From Cyclina sinensis (taxonomy: Eukaryota; Mollusca; Bivalvia; Venerida; Veneridae): a stretch of 64,000 nt of DNA. The notes beneath the pieces are model-generated. The model ran no database searches, had not been told where the DNA came from, and worked only from the letters and a program-made list of their open reading frames with translations. Below, piece by piece: positions 10,703 to 25,700 of this stretch. Each line of letters starts with the position of its first letter. Position 1 is the first letter of the stretch. The position numbers and the translations under genes are program-made. The DNA is taken from assembly GCA_012932295.1 (NCBI GenBank), contig JAAONU010000011.1, positions 44,208,352-44,272,351 on the forward strand, written 5' to 3'.

Positions 10703-13700
10703 GTTTCATTAACAGCTCAGTTAAGTTTTAAGGTTCAACTTTCATATCATGAACATGGGGAAATTTATTTCATGAATGCTGAACAAAACTGACGTAGATT
10801 ATTAACTGTTCTGAGTAAATTAAGACAATTTATAATATTTCCATTATCAGAAATATACTTCAAGACGTACCAATGAATTACAGTTGATGTGAATTTAAGT
10901 AAGTCACACTGACAGACACAGCAATAGATCAGTTGCACAACTTTTGGGGCCGTGGATTTATATTCGTCCCGAATGAAAAATGTAACTCGTTATTGATAAA
11001 AATGCTTGACTTCTTACAGGTTTAATTTTCAGAGACATTGTACCGTAATGTTTGGAGTTGTTTATTTAAATTCGGCCTCTTGCAACTTCTAAGCGAACTG
11101 AACGGATTGGTCAATGTTCCGACCTTATTTATAGACGATGGAACGATGGTACCAAACATTTTGCATACAGGGGTTGTTTTAGGTCAGGATGAAGCAAAAC
11201 TTAAAATAATGAAAGAGAAAACTACTTAATATGCTAACAAAAATTTCTGCAATGACTTACATCAACATAAACTGAATTTCAATTACGAGTTGTTGATATC
11301 AACACAGCTGAAATAAAAAATAATAACCAATTAAACAGAGCTGAAAATAATTATCAGTTGTAAACAGCTGAAAATAATTATCAATTAAACATAGCCAAAA
11401 TACTTGTCAATATGACACAGCTGAAAATAATTATCAGTTAAAATAAATAGGACCAAACCAGCACAAGCACTAGGCGAACACTACAGTGTGACCTTCAAAA
11501 CGCAATTAGGACAGTAGGCGAATATACTACATTATGAAGGAGCTGAGAATTTATTTCCTAGAAATAAATATGTTTTCATTGAATCATGTTTCTGTTTTGA
11601 ATTACTGATAACCTAAACTGTACTACATAAAAAATTGCTCCTGCTAAAACTTTCACACGCATTTTGGCTGTTTAACTGGAATAATGTTTAAGTTGTTTCT
11701 AGCGATTTGGACATTCATTTCTAGTGTAAAGTGGTGAGCGTTTATAATTGTTTTTCTCCCTTTTTTCAGTAAACTATAAAATAATGGCCTACTGATTTGA
11801 ATAACGTTGTTTCCTAAACTGTTTTTGACACGGCATGACTCCAAATATTTTTGAATAAGTCAATCAAACAGGTATGAATACAATAATTTCATGTTAATTT
11901 GATAACTGAATTTGAGAACTTTTAAAAGTATCTAGAATAATTTTATCAATTCGTTTGATGTTACAAAAAAACACTTTTTGACAATGTACTAGCACCTTAC
12001 TCATAAAAATACAGGAACTGAATATTTAAGAGGTGGAACAATTTTTAGAATGGTCTAAAGTCAAGCTCAGGTGGGCTTGCAGTTTGGAAACTTACCAAGT
12101 ATAACTGACACTGTATTTATTACAGAACGGTTGTACATGATGAGTAGATTTTTCGCTTTTTTTGGCCCACAGGGTCAAAGGTAATGTTCACAAGGACATT
12201 CAGTTCTCTATCAATAACCCCCTAAACCTTCAAATCTAACAAAATTGTTGTGCATGAAAGTCAGGTGCGTCCTTTAATTGAAAAAAATAAAACAAAAATA
12301 AAATAACTATACACCGAAACGTCAAAGTTTACAGGTTTACAAAAAATTGTTACGCATCCTTTGATTTGGATTAAGAGAGTCAACGAAAAACGAAAATAAG
12401 CATCAATATTAAGCCCTGAGCAAGCTTTATTTTACAATTTTGTTTATTACTATAGAAAAAAAACCAGGACCCTCAAGCTGTACAGGTTTAATGGTAATGA
12501 TTAAATAGTAGATGACTGCATCAATAGTCAATGTCACAGTCATTCGTTCTGTTTTAGGGGCTTTTTGTTGCTTCCAATAACTGAAGAAATACTGAAGCCA
12601 GGATCCTCAAACTTTAAATAGTTCATATTGAGTCTACATTCATTGTTTATCTTTGGGACCTGTGAGACGCCTAAAAGGGCACCAGTGTCGTTATGGCGGC
12701 TCCTTTCTATTTCTTTCAAAACTTTTTAAGTTTTAGACGGTGTTGCTCTTTAATCGAGCGTGTCGTATTAATAACGAATAACGATTAACTCATTGATAGC
12801 ACGAGCACGGTTTCACTATACATGGTCAGTTACGTGACGTGTTCAGAGAGGAAAGGTTTGATCAAGTCACTCCAGTCCAAGTGCTGCCAAACAGTTGTAC
12901 ACGGCGTTGAGAGTTTGCATATTCTGTCAACCTGCTTTTTTCCCCCATTTTACAACTTACTTAGCCTATCTTGTCACAAAGTATGACCTTTAACAAGACC
13001 ATAGCTAAATTGCATTTAATTGGTATAGTTTGTGAAACTGTTTGTTTAAAGGGGCTGTGCTCCAGATGACAAAAAAGGAAAGTTTTCTTGTATTATAAAT
13101 TTCTTGTAATATTTATGATTAATGCTTAAAAAATAACCTACTGACAAAAAATAAGTCAAATAATTACATTATAAATTGATTTTTTCCCCTTTCAAAGTGC
13201 TATACCTTAACGCGACGGTATAACTATATCGTATAAGATTTAAAGTAAACATCTGTAATATCACATGCGGCGATGGTGGTGACAGTAAAAGCGTTGGAAA
13301 TATTTTGTTAACATGAGGGTCCAGAGTTCAAATGAGGCTGGAGCGAACATATTTTTTTTTCATTCTATTTTGACTTTTATAATCAGTTTTGAAGTAAAAT
13401 ATTATGTTGTTATAATCTCACGGCATCTAAATATATAATTTATGGAAATTTTTTTTTTATGTCAAATCTGGAGTACAGCCTCTTTAATGAAGGTTTTAGG
13501 TTTGCCGACTGAAATCGTAGATTGCTTTTTCAAAGCACAATTGTAACACAATAAACCCAGTTATTTTAGTATATTTTATCTTATATATGGAAACTGGATC
13601 TTTAAAGCCACTAAATAAATGAAAAAAGAAAGTGAGATTGAGTTTTCGTTTGGTGTTATGTAAAATATTGTAGTATTTAAACTCCAAAATTTGAACTAAG

Positions 13701-16700
13701 TTTATATTTTTATTTCTTTTTATTATTTTTATTTATTAATTTTTGTTTTTGCAGTGATGGATATTACTTCGTTACTGCACCGAACGTTATACGGTTTGAA
13801 CACGAGGAGGTTGTCATAGTGAATGTATTTGATCTGAAAAACGCCAGAGTCAAGGTAAAGAGAACAACTTACCTACTCTTCATAATACGATTTTAATTAG
13901 ATGATTAAGTCACTAATGCGTTACCCTATCTGGTCTTAAGAACAAGAAAGGACAGACCCCGAATATTTCCCTTCTAAATACCAAGTGCAAGCTCATTATC
14001 AGAGAGTTTATTATCCCTCACTTCCAGTAAAGCTTTACTGGTCAGGATTACGTTCAAACCTGGTTAAAGCCAAAAGAAGACAGACATCTTTGTTTTAAAA
14101 ATATCGCATTTTATTTAGGTGTGTGAAGTTGGCACTGAGATCGAAGATCAAAGCTCAAAATTCAACTTTATGTAAATATCAAGCCAATAGATATTCAGCT
14201 GAAGTGGATGTACATTTAGGTTGAAAATCGTAATCAGGTCTGAGATCGATATCAGAAGGAAAAAAAGGTGAACTTCAAGCTGAAGCGCTTTCAAGCTAGT
14301 TCTGTAATAATCTGTTGTCAGTTAATAAAAGTGAATTTTAAGCTAGAGGGAATATCGAGACAGCTTAAAGACTGATATCAAAAGAAGACATTGTGAATTT
14401 CGGAGCTGGTTCGATTAAAGGTCGATACTGAGTCTGAGTCTGAAACATCGATCTTTGTTTTTGATGCAACTTAACTCACCACATTTACTCCAGTGAATTC
14501 GAACAAATAGATTTATACAATTTTCTTTGCTCCAGTTTTACGTGTAACTTGAATTTTTGCTAAGATGTATATACTTCCCCCGCATAGTATATACGTATAT
14601 AACATTCTTAGACATTGACAGCATAAACTCTGATTCCACTATTTTTCTAAAATGGACTGGCCAGTTCTAAAAAAGGACAGAATAACTTTTTGGTTGTAGG
14701 AGTTCAACTGAAATTTAACTAAAGATATAGAACAGTGCAGAATATGATAAGCACAGGTTGCAAAAGCAGAAGTTACGACCACTACGATAGTAATTCTTAA
14801 AGTTATCATTAGTCACTATTCAGTAAGCATTTTGGAGCATGAAAATATAATTATAATATAGTAGATAAATTTGACGACATCTGATTGTTTAAGACCATCG
14901 ATTGCCGAGTATACCGTGAGCAAAACCTGTATTTACCGTGATCCATGGTTTTCCCTAAAGAGCCTCGACACTTTCTCGAAATCTGATTGGATACTCACTC
15001 TCATTGTTTTGTTAACACAAAAAAACAAAATGGCAGCCTTTTTTTGTCCAACACAGGACACCAGCTGTCAGATTCTATTAACCCACAACAACAAGCATTA
15101 TCCACGTAAAAGTTCTCGGAATCATAAAGTAGACACTGTAATGACGACAGTATGACGACACTAAAATTTTTACAAAAGATGTACCAAGGTATAAATTTGT
15201 TGTTTTTAGAAATAAATAAATCTGAATAGAAACACTGACAGTAAGGTTCTGAAATATCTATGTCAAAATAAAAAAAATGTTTCTGAACAAAACCAATTTC
15301 GGTTTATTCCGAAAATGTCACAGAAGACGAAAGAAAGAGGTCAGGGAGGCACATTAGGAGAGTACACAAATAAAAGAAAATGCTCATATTCTATGTAGAA
15401 AATAGACCAGATTTTGTTTAAAATTATCTGCGGTATAATAAATTCGTAGACTCTTGGCTGCGAAAACGGCATCGTATAGCCTGTTTGAACTAATAAAAAC
15501 CCTCTACAGGCGGCTTGGGTTATATCAATTCGAGCAGGCTATACGAAGCCGTATACCCCGCCAAGAATCTATATAATTGATAATATAGGCTACTACGGAG
15601 TACATTAAGAACACAACAAGAACACAATTCTAAATTTCTTTTTGCCTTTCAGGTATGGCTTCAGTATCGAGAAAGACAATTTTCTGAACACACTGTTGTG
15701 GTCGAAAATGAAGGTATAGTGACTCAGTTTTGAAACCATTTGTATAAAAAGACAAAATTGTTTTAGTATCTTAGCTTTCAAAATATCAAAATATCAACAT
15801 AGCTTTCAAAAATATAGGAAACCTTATAATCATAAAAACTTAAGTAAAGTGGTAATCTTAAAATCTTAAAATCTTCAGCTTTCAAACTGCCTGACCTCAA
15901 ACGGTATTACTAAGATAAAAGAGCGCTAAAAATCTTTTATTTTTCATTGCATTCAGAAAAGCCTGTTTCTATAACCGTTAAGGTAACGGAGGATTTGTTT
16001 GACCCTGCTGTGGAGGAGAAGCCGAGAAGAATTTCTGTGTGTGCAGAATATGTAGGGAAGCTACAGTGCAGAGAAGTAGTACTGAGTTATAGGACCGGTT
16101 ACCTGTTCGTAGAGACGGACAAACCCATATATACTCCTCAACAGAAAGGTAATTTGTTTTAGTTAGGAGGCTTATCACTTCTATGGAATGCTTAAAAATG
16201 GCGGGTTTAGCTGTAAAAATGTAAAGTTGCATCCATATGATAAGAGAAATTCTGTTGTTTTGTTCTGTTTATTATTATTATTTCTTTGTAAGCGAAATAC
16301 ACTATTATTTATTATTTTTAATGAGCAAAAAACTCCATTTCCTTTGGTCCGTTTCTTCTCATTGTTAGACAAGATATTCAGCACACGATTTTTTTCTCTA
16401 AACGGCTGAAGTAAACACTAAACTTTGTGGAAAGGTAAACCCAAACTTAAGCTTTTCAGATGGCCCTGCAACCAAACATGGCCGTCAGAGTAATACAATA
16501 TTTTACTGGAAATTACTTTATTCGAAACTACAAATGCTGCACGCATGGAATTTGATGAACTTAGTAATTATGGCCATGAATTAAGAAGTTAAGCTTATGG
16601 TGCCATTCAGTTTGGCCGCTAGTGACGTCACAACTTGCATAATACGTTCTATCTTCCTTATTTTTTTAACCAGGTTTTCAACGAAAACTGGTTATTGTAA

Positions 16701-19700
16701 TGCTGAAGTCGGCGGGGGGGCCGGCGGGCGTCAACTTTTGGTTTCCGCTCAATAACTTGAGTTTGCTTTGGCCTATTGACGCCAAAATTAGTGTATGGGT
16801 AGCTTAAATCAAGAGGCAGCTTGGGATTGCTACCCAGGTGTCTGTGGTCAAGGTCAAGGTCACTGTTGCTAAAAATAGAAATTCAGTTTCCACTCAATAA
16901 CTTGAGGTTTTTTTTACCTATTGACCCCAAACTTGGTATATGGGTAGCTTATATCAAGAGGCAGCTTAAGATTGCTTCCCAGGTGTCTGTGATCAAGGTC
17001 AAGGTCACTATTGCTAAAAATAGAAATTCAGTTTCCACTCAATAACTTTAGTTTGCTTTGGCCTATTGACACCAAACTTGGTATGTGTGTAGGTTATATC
17101 AAAGGGCAGCTTGGCATTGCTACCCAGGTGTCTGTGATCAAGGTCAAGGTCACTGTTGCTAAAAATAGAAATTCAGTTTCCGCTCAATAACTTGAGTTTG
17201 CTTTGGTCTATTGACGCTAAACTTGGTGTAAGGGTAGCTTATACTAAGAGGCAGCTTGGGATTGCTACCTTGGTGTCTGTGGTCAAGGTCAAGGTCAATG
17301 TTGCTAAAAATAGAAATTCAGTGTCCGCTCAAATACTTGAGTTTGCTTTGGCCTATTGACACAAAGCTTGGTGAATGGGTAGCTTATATCAAGGGGCAGC
17401 TTGGGATTGCTACCCAGGTGTCTGTTATCAAGGTCAAGGACACTGTTGCTAAAATAGAAATTCAGTTTCCGCTCAAATACTTGAGTTTGCTTTGGCCTAT
17501 TGACAAAAAGCTTGGTGTATGGGTAGCTTATATCACGAGGCAGCTTGTGATTGCTACCCAGGTGTATATGATCAAGGTTAAGGTCACTGTTGCTAAAAAT
17601 AGAAATTCAGTTTCCGCTCAATTCCTTGAGTTTGCTTTGGCCTATTGACAACAAGCTTGGTGTATTGACCTCAACTTAACTATTTGAGCGGAAACTGAAT
17701 TTCTATTTTTAGCAACATTGACCTTGACCTTGACCACAGCTTATATCAAAAGGCAGCTTGAAATTGCTACCCAGGTGTCTATGATCAATGTCAAGGTCAG
17801 TGTTGCTAAAAAAGAAATCCAGTTTCCACATAATAACTTGAGTTAGGTGTGACCTCTTGACAGCAAATTTGGTGTGTGGGTAGCTTATTTCAAGACGCTA
17901 CTCTGGATTGCTACCCAGATGTCTGTGATCGGGGTAAATGTCATTGTTGCTAAAAATAGAAATTCAGTCTCCGCATAATAATTTGAGTTTGCTTAGACTT
18001 AATGACACCAAATTTAGTATTTAGGTAGCTGATATCAAGATGCAACTTGGGATTGCTACCCAGGTGTCTGTGAACAAGGTCAAGGTCACTGTTGCTTTAA
18101 AAAAGAAATTCAGTTTTCACGTAATAACTTGAGTTTGCGTTGACCTGTTGACACCAAACTTGCTGTGTGGGTAGCTTACAGTAAGATGCAGCTTGGGATT
18201 GTTACTTAGATATCTGGGAGCAAGGGGTAGGTCACTTGCTTACAATAGAATTTTCAGCTTCTGCCCAATAACTTCAGCACACTCTGACCTATTGATACTC
18301 AACTTGGCATGTGTGTAGCTTACATGAAAATACAGCCTTGCATTGCTACTCAGGTATCTGATATAGTTTTATTTTGAACTACTGAAACCAACTTTCAGTG
18401 TTGGTACCAAAATAACAGCATCACTTTTACTTCACTGCCATATTTCATCCTAATTCCTGTCACATCAATACTTGGTCGTTAAAAAACCCGGTTTTCGTCG
18501 CATTGCGGCGCTTCTTGTTTCAAGACTAGGATTTTAAATCTCATTCAGCCCATTCAGTACTTTTAAGGAACGAGTTGAGTTTTCATTTTCCTGTCCAACC
18601 ATAATCACGTAACATAGAGAAAATAATGACGTCATTTATTTGAGATTCATTTTCATATGAAATGAGCTAAATAACACAAACTGCCGTATATCTAAAACAG
18701 CTGTACGAACAAATTATAACTTGGTCGAAAGGAAAGAAATTATGACTTTTCCCGAATGCAAACTTTTCAGATGTCCCCGTGATCATACATTGCCGGTTGG
18801 CTATTTGAAATGTTGAAGGAAATTTTTTTCACCCGGAAGTGCAAGAGTTACAAGCATGAAAATTGACAAACATGTAGTCCTTAACAGTTAAGGCTTAAAA
18901 TTATGAAGTTAAGATATGACCTTAAACAATATGGCCAACCGTGACGTCACATCGTTTTGTACCAAATATTCCGTCACACTTATTTTGTCTCTCTTTCCAG
19001 ACAAGGACTTTGAAACTTACCTATCTTATTAAACTACTCTTTTCATAGGTCGAATTTGCATTTCATTTTCCTCTCTCAAACCCGTGTTACGTCAAAGACG
19101 GAAAACCATAACGTCATTTATGCCAATTTTCATACGAAGTCAAGTAAAGTCAACATTATGTTGGTTGATCTTAAAATATGTTAGAAATTTTTATTGATAT
19201 GACTTTGCATTGAAGATGTTACTGTCACGTAGTTTATTAACGTTAACTGTCGTATATCTGAAACGGCTAAAGTTTAACTCTTGTAAGTTGGTAGGAAGGT
19301 AGACCTTGACAACCTTTCTCCTATGTAAGCTTCCAGATAGTTACGTGACCATACCTGGCCGCCAAAGCGATTTTAAAACTTTTGCCTATCGAATATTATC
19401 AAGTACTTCGTTTTCAAAGTAGAAAAGCAGGTTATCATGATTAATCTTTTCTATGTATTGAATGCCTGAAGAAAAAAAAATGCGCGAAATCCAATACCTT
19501 TTGGTGCCGTTACCAAATAGAACCTTTAGTTTAACGTTATATTTGGAAAACTATTTTTATTGTTATAAATATTTAAATATTCTTTGGTCGGCAGACCATT
19601 TTTATTCGATAATTTGACCGCTGCCTTTACAAATGTCACGTGACTCGTCCGCCATAAAAATGCCTCGCTATTGTGCTGAATTTCTATGATTAATGTAGTA

Positions 19701-22700
19701 CATATGTTATACCTGCTTCATTCAATTACGACATCGCGCGAACTTTGTTTCAGAACCAATCCATCTATCTGTACTGAAAATTTGTACTAATTACTCGTAT
19801 AATAATGTTTGATATTTTAATCCTATTAACTTATTAATCCTTTTTGTGTTCATATAAGTCTTCTGCTTCTGGTAGTTATGTACGAATTGGAAAGCATGTG
19901 TCTCTTACAAAATCAGTAAAAATCATATGAAAGTTCAAGGCTGTCGGTCAAACGATACTCAAGTTATTGAGTTGAAACGGTTTTTAAATTCACGGGGCTC
20001 ATGACCTTTTACCTACTGATCCCAAAAAACGAAAGGGACATTTTACTTAATAAGGGCATGAATCTTGAAAGCTGTTGGTAAAATGGTACTAAAGTTCTTG
20101 AGCAGACATGGTTTACAAATTTAAGGAGTCAGTGAACCTACTGCCTCAAATAAGAATGTGTTTTCTGCTCAGTAAGATCAAACTCTTCATAAAGTTTGAA
20201 GGGTGTCAGTGAAGTGGCACTTGAGATATTGAGCAGAAACTTTTTTTCTCAAATTCAAGATGACAGTGACCTTGACCTTTGTCTTTCTGACCCCAAGGCA
20301 ACCCAAAACAATAGGGATATTTTAATATATAAGGACAACCAACCTTTGAATTTTGAAGGAAGTGGATCAAATGTTACTCCAGTTATTAAGCCGAACTGGC
20401 TTTCAATTCATAGGTTCTAGTAACCTTGACCCTTGACTTTTAATTGTGACCTTGAATTTTAACCTATTGATACCCAGTTCTTATTCATTAAGGACAGTCA
20501 AATGCTTCTCAAGTTAAATAGTGGAAATCCTTTTTCAAACTCAAGGTGAGCATTGCCTTGACCTTTGACCTATTGAGTCTAAAGCAATACGGGTTTTTTT
20601 TCTTCCCAATATGAGCAACCACTCCATGAAGTTTATAGTTTAAAGGCTCTGGGTCAAAATGATACCCGAGTAATTTAGTACAAACTTTTTTAAATGTATG
20701 CAGCTGTGACCCTGATATTTGACCTACCGGCCTTTAAAACAATTAGAGTCTTTACACAGTAAGGACAACCACTCTATTAAGTTTGAAAGTTGTTGGTCAA
20801 ATGGTACTTGGGTTATTGAGTGGAAACCATTTTCAAATTGAAGGTAACCATGACTTTGACCTACTGACTACTCACATGATATGATAACATTCTTTTGACA
20901 TAATAAGAGTAAACATGCTGTGGAGTTTAAAAGCCTAAATAACCGTATATGTAAAATAGAGACATGTATTTAATATTTGATTTAAAAGAATAAGTGAAAT
21001 TTGGCAATTTTGAGAAAATAAAAAGAAACATTAAAAAGAGAATACCACAAGAGCTTTTTCCATCAGATAAAATGTTGTGAGAAAACATCGAGGATATGAA
21101 CTTTTTCTGTTAGAAGACCATTGGATGAATTTTTGATGAAAATAAATTTTCTATTAGGTATACAAGCAACTGGTTCTGTAGGATACAATTTCAAATTGAC
21201 ATTACAGCTATAAAAATGTACCATTTCTTCGCTTTTAAGTATAATACTATTACAATCTGCATTCCCTTATTGGTGGATACAGGGGAGGTAATCAGGGAGG
21301 TACTAATTTCTGAAGGCGATTTAAGAACAATTGCACGGAGTATGTTATCTCTTCAGTAAAAAATTCTCTTCAGACCTCTAACAAGTTTAAATGCCGATTT
21401 TGTAACAAACGCCAGAACTAACTCATTGACTAACTGTATTATATTCAGGCATAATACAATATTTTCAGTTAAAGTGAGGACGTTAGCGCTTGATGAGTCT
21501 CTTAGGGCTGTCAACGGATGGCGAGTGGGTATTGACTTAATCGTAAGTACCGCCTTTTTTACAAAAAATAATAAAAATCTGCACAAATGCACACACATAT
21601 GTCATATGGTATTTAAAAAAGACGATTCCAGGAATTATTGTTTGATCGCCTCCATTACGAAGGTCATGACCCGTGACCCGTCCGCCAGGTTATTTTTTTG
21701 TTATTTTTACTGGACTCTGTGTCCTTATTTGTACTTGTCATTTATGAATTTCGAACGTTTATTTAAAAATCCTTGATAAATATTTTAGAGATACTGTAGT
21801 AAGATGGTTTAAGTCTAGACAAAGCAGTTGTGGGATCAGCTGTTGGTTTCATTTTGGGAGAAACAGGAAATATGAAATGCACGGCTTTCCAACTGGGTAG
21901 AAAATCTGAATTTTTAACGGCCTTTGTTAGAATGATGGAAATAATTATTATTACTGATTTTCAAGAGCATGGGACAAATCTTTGATGGTTGAAATCCTTT
22001 CGTAGTTTCTGGTTATCAAGGTATTACCACGTAAATTCAAATTTCCGTCAACAAAATCAGTTCTCTTAACAAAACAAAAAACTGTGACTTTATAAAAATC
22101 AATAGATCACACCATAACAACCATACAAGCAATTTGTTTGTTGTTTAATTAAACCCTTTCTAAAGGAATTTTCCCAGATATGTAGAAATAAGCAGTTGTT
22201 ATGTCTTTATTTTAGAAGGGTGGTTTTAGTGTAACTTTTAATTACAGAACTACTTCTTTCTTTAGTTAGGAAGAAAATTAATGGAACTAGTAGTACACAA
22301 ACATATTTTTAATTATCTAATTACAAATAATATTTCATTTTTCAAACAGTCATGATTTTTGAGTAGAATGTGCAATCAGCTTGTTGATATTTACAACCAA
22401 ATCTGTTGGAAAAAAATCATTGCTTTTATGATATATCGACAGCGTTTGACCGTGTCTGGTACAAAGGTCTTTTGTATAAATCAAAACAAAATAGGAGTAT
22501 CGGTGTTTTATATGGATGGATAAGTAGTTAACTTTATCAGAAAAATCAAATATTATAATTGGTCGGTGGAATTATAAAGGCAGGTGTCCCTCAAGGTTTG
22601 GTCCTACACCCGTTTTTTCTTTAATATGCGTCAGTGATATCGTTGGTAAAGTGCGACTGTTCGCAGAAGACAATTCATTAGGATGTACCACTTCACACAT

Positions 22701-25700
22701 GACTGATCTTGAAAATGTATTCAACCATGTCTTAGCAACTATAGATAACTGGTCGAAATATGGCTTGCAGATTTTAATTCAAAACAAAACTGAGAATTTT
22801 TTTATATTTAATCCAAATGCCCGACAACCAATTTTGTTAATTTCTTGAACTCAGTTTTGTTGATCATCACAAACATTTTAAGTTGACTTTTAGTAGGGAT
22901 AGAAAATGGCACAAACATAGAGAACTGTTAACAAACGCTGCAGCAAACATTTTAGGATTTCTTAGAAAATCAGGTTCATTCAAACGAGGGTCCTATTTTA
23001 TAACCTGTTTCAGAATATGCTTCCGTTGTCTGGGATGGCTGCACTAATTACAAAAAAACCACTTAAGATATAATTAAAATACGAAGCCGCCTTTATTGTC
23101 GACGGATTGCCAAAATCAGTTTCATTATTAAATCAAAATAAAGAAATGGAAAACAGATTATGTTTAGTATTCTGAGAGAAAACATTTTCAAAATTTGAAC
23201 ATAATATACAAAATGCACAATGGTGTAACGCCCGATTGTTTAATTTTCTGCTACCCGATTAAGTACTTGATACAGTGCCTTATAATCGTTATACCAGAAA
23301 TCATGACAGGTATTCAGTTCTGAATAAGACAATCTGATTAAAATCAATTCATAAATAACGCTCAGCTTATAGGATCTGAAGGGGACCTGTTCAATCTTCT
23401 TGGTAATCTGAATTTCCAGTATTATCATTTATATCCCAGCCACTGAGACTGCATCTTATGACGGGTCTTTATGGTTTTGCTTGTACACACGGCGTGTTAA
23501 TATTGAGTCTGTAAACTTCTATAGTATGTTTAAATCGTCTTGAATATTTTAAAAATGCAAATGTATTTTGCTTCGTCGGATAAATGAATTCTCCTTCGAT
23601 TGATTCAAATTTATTAAATTTTCGGTTTGTGAATGTGTAATTATTAAATGAATATTAATCAGTGTATGAATATGGTGACGGAAATATTTAAGAAAACAGG
23701 CCTGTTTATTTTTGGTATACATTGTAATTTTGGCAGAAACTACTGTATATATTAAATGTCAATATGTACTGGAAATTTTCCTACATATACAAGTTATGTC
23801 AGTACTTTCCAAAATGTCCTTATTTAACTTTGACTAGAGTGCAACTACAATGATTTTTTTTTGGCAGAAAACTACTGAGTTATTTGGGATCCCAGTTAAA
23901 TGTAGCTATTTTCAAATGCGTTCAAATGAATCAAAAATGGAAATGATTCACCTGCAAAAATTGGAAAGCTAGGCATTGATTGGCTCATTGAAAGGTCATG
24001 AGAAGGTGACTTTCTTTCAGTGACGTTCTGATCTAACCGTAGTTTAGATCGTGAACTTCAGTCAGACTGTGAATAAGCGAACTGAAGTTTTCTCAAATTC
24101 GTTTTTTACATCAGCAATTTCTTTCTGGAGCGACTTTTACATTTCTATAACAAGTGCTTAATCAATAAATTAGTTAAATTTTAAAAGTCAAAGACATGTT
24201 TCAGGACATTTTGGCGTTAATCTGAAGTTTAAATGGAGGCTGCAGAAATGTAAATGTACTCTGACCGATAAATCTAATCCACATTAACTCGTACGATATT
24301 ATTCAGCCCACTGTAAAATTATTTTTCCTGCTCACGACTTACTCGTGCTTCTGAGCGTTTCGACAATGTTGTTTCATTTGCTATGTTACTGAAGCAGTTA
24401 TATCAGACAAGGTGTTGTTGCTTTTGTTTGCAAGTAGATGTGGCCATAAGCGCTTTTGACTGTGCTTATGAAACATTGCTTTAACCTTTCTTGAAATGTA
24501 AGATTTTAAGGAAAATATTACAAAGAAATGTTGTCTAATTCATCATCAGTTCTTCAAACAAATTGTGAGCAGAACTGTTCTTTTCTGATTTTGAAAATTG
24601 GTTACATTTACAATGAGTTAGAATTATTCGTCTCTTTTTCTGTTAGTCAGTAAAATTACAGTGACACCCTAAAAACTTAAATCAGTTACATATGTAATAT
24701 ATTAATTTCTTTAACAGAGTCCTTCAAACTACACAATATTAAGAGAAACAATGGCCGACAGTGTAAGTGGATTTTTTGAAAATGAGTTCCGGTTACCTGC
24801 GTTCCCCGAATCAGGATTGTGGACTGCCAGGGCCTTCTACCTGGGTCAGGTAAGGGTTGTGAAAGCAAAGTGCTTCGAAAATACGATACAAACTTATTTG
24901 TCTGAATGTCCATCCTGGAAATCTGAATCCCGCGATAACATAAAATCATGTAAGTTAAGTTGGTGAAATGTTGTATACACATAGACTTCGGTTTTCCCCG
25001 TACCAAAATTCTGCGGGTTTACGACCCGTCTACTCTCCTGCGCTTCGGTCGAATGTTTCACTTCTTACCTCTGCTAAGATTCAATTTTCAGAACGATAAT
25101 TTCATTTTTAGACAGGGAAATCCACAGTTACTTTACAGCTGATCAGTGACTAGCCTATAGCGAAACGTCCATACATACACTTGACAACCCAAAATGTAAA
25201 CAAACAATATATGTATGCATGTTACTTATGTATTTCACTTTTCAAAGTGTTTTTTAATATGTATACGTAAATAAACCAGTGAAATTATCAAAAAGGTTAA
25301 AATCAAGATGGTACGGCTGTTTTTAGACGTTTAATTGCTGTATTAAGATTTTAACGTAAACGCGTAGTTGAAAAGTGTCTACAAAATTGTCAGAAAACAC
25401 ATGTCTATTTATAATTTTTGGAATCATATGATCGTTTAAACCAATGAAAACTGGTTTCAATATTTTTCGGTTTCGGGGGTATTGGTGCACTTTCATTGGT
25501 TGTTTAAAAGTTAATTGTAAAGGTCAATTTCATAAATCTACTCTTATTAAAGTAACGGTAGTGTATTCACATAGCTGCTGAGAGAGCATAACAAAATCCT
25601 GCAAAATTCTTCCACAGTTTCAGGATGATCAATTTGAAACTTAGTCTGCATGATCACCAGTAAGTCATGTGGATTTAGTTAGGACGTGGTTAGTTTTGAG

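Larger units (their letters stand above)
16149..21468 (+). other. Intron 4, repeat-rich
   Basis: 5.3 kb, the largest intron. It contains a 145-bp tandem array inside a possible mobile element (16668-18520), a second diverged tandem region (19915-20900), and three diverged copies of a cagatg...tggcc segment at about 16455, 18765 and 19325, two of which contain perfect TGACGTCA palindromes. Confidence 0.7.

Noticed and set aside
17256..17648. A 130-codon open frame in intron 4
   Set aside because: It is the 145-bp tandem array read through in one frame; the protein is just the repeat unit translated several times.
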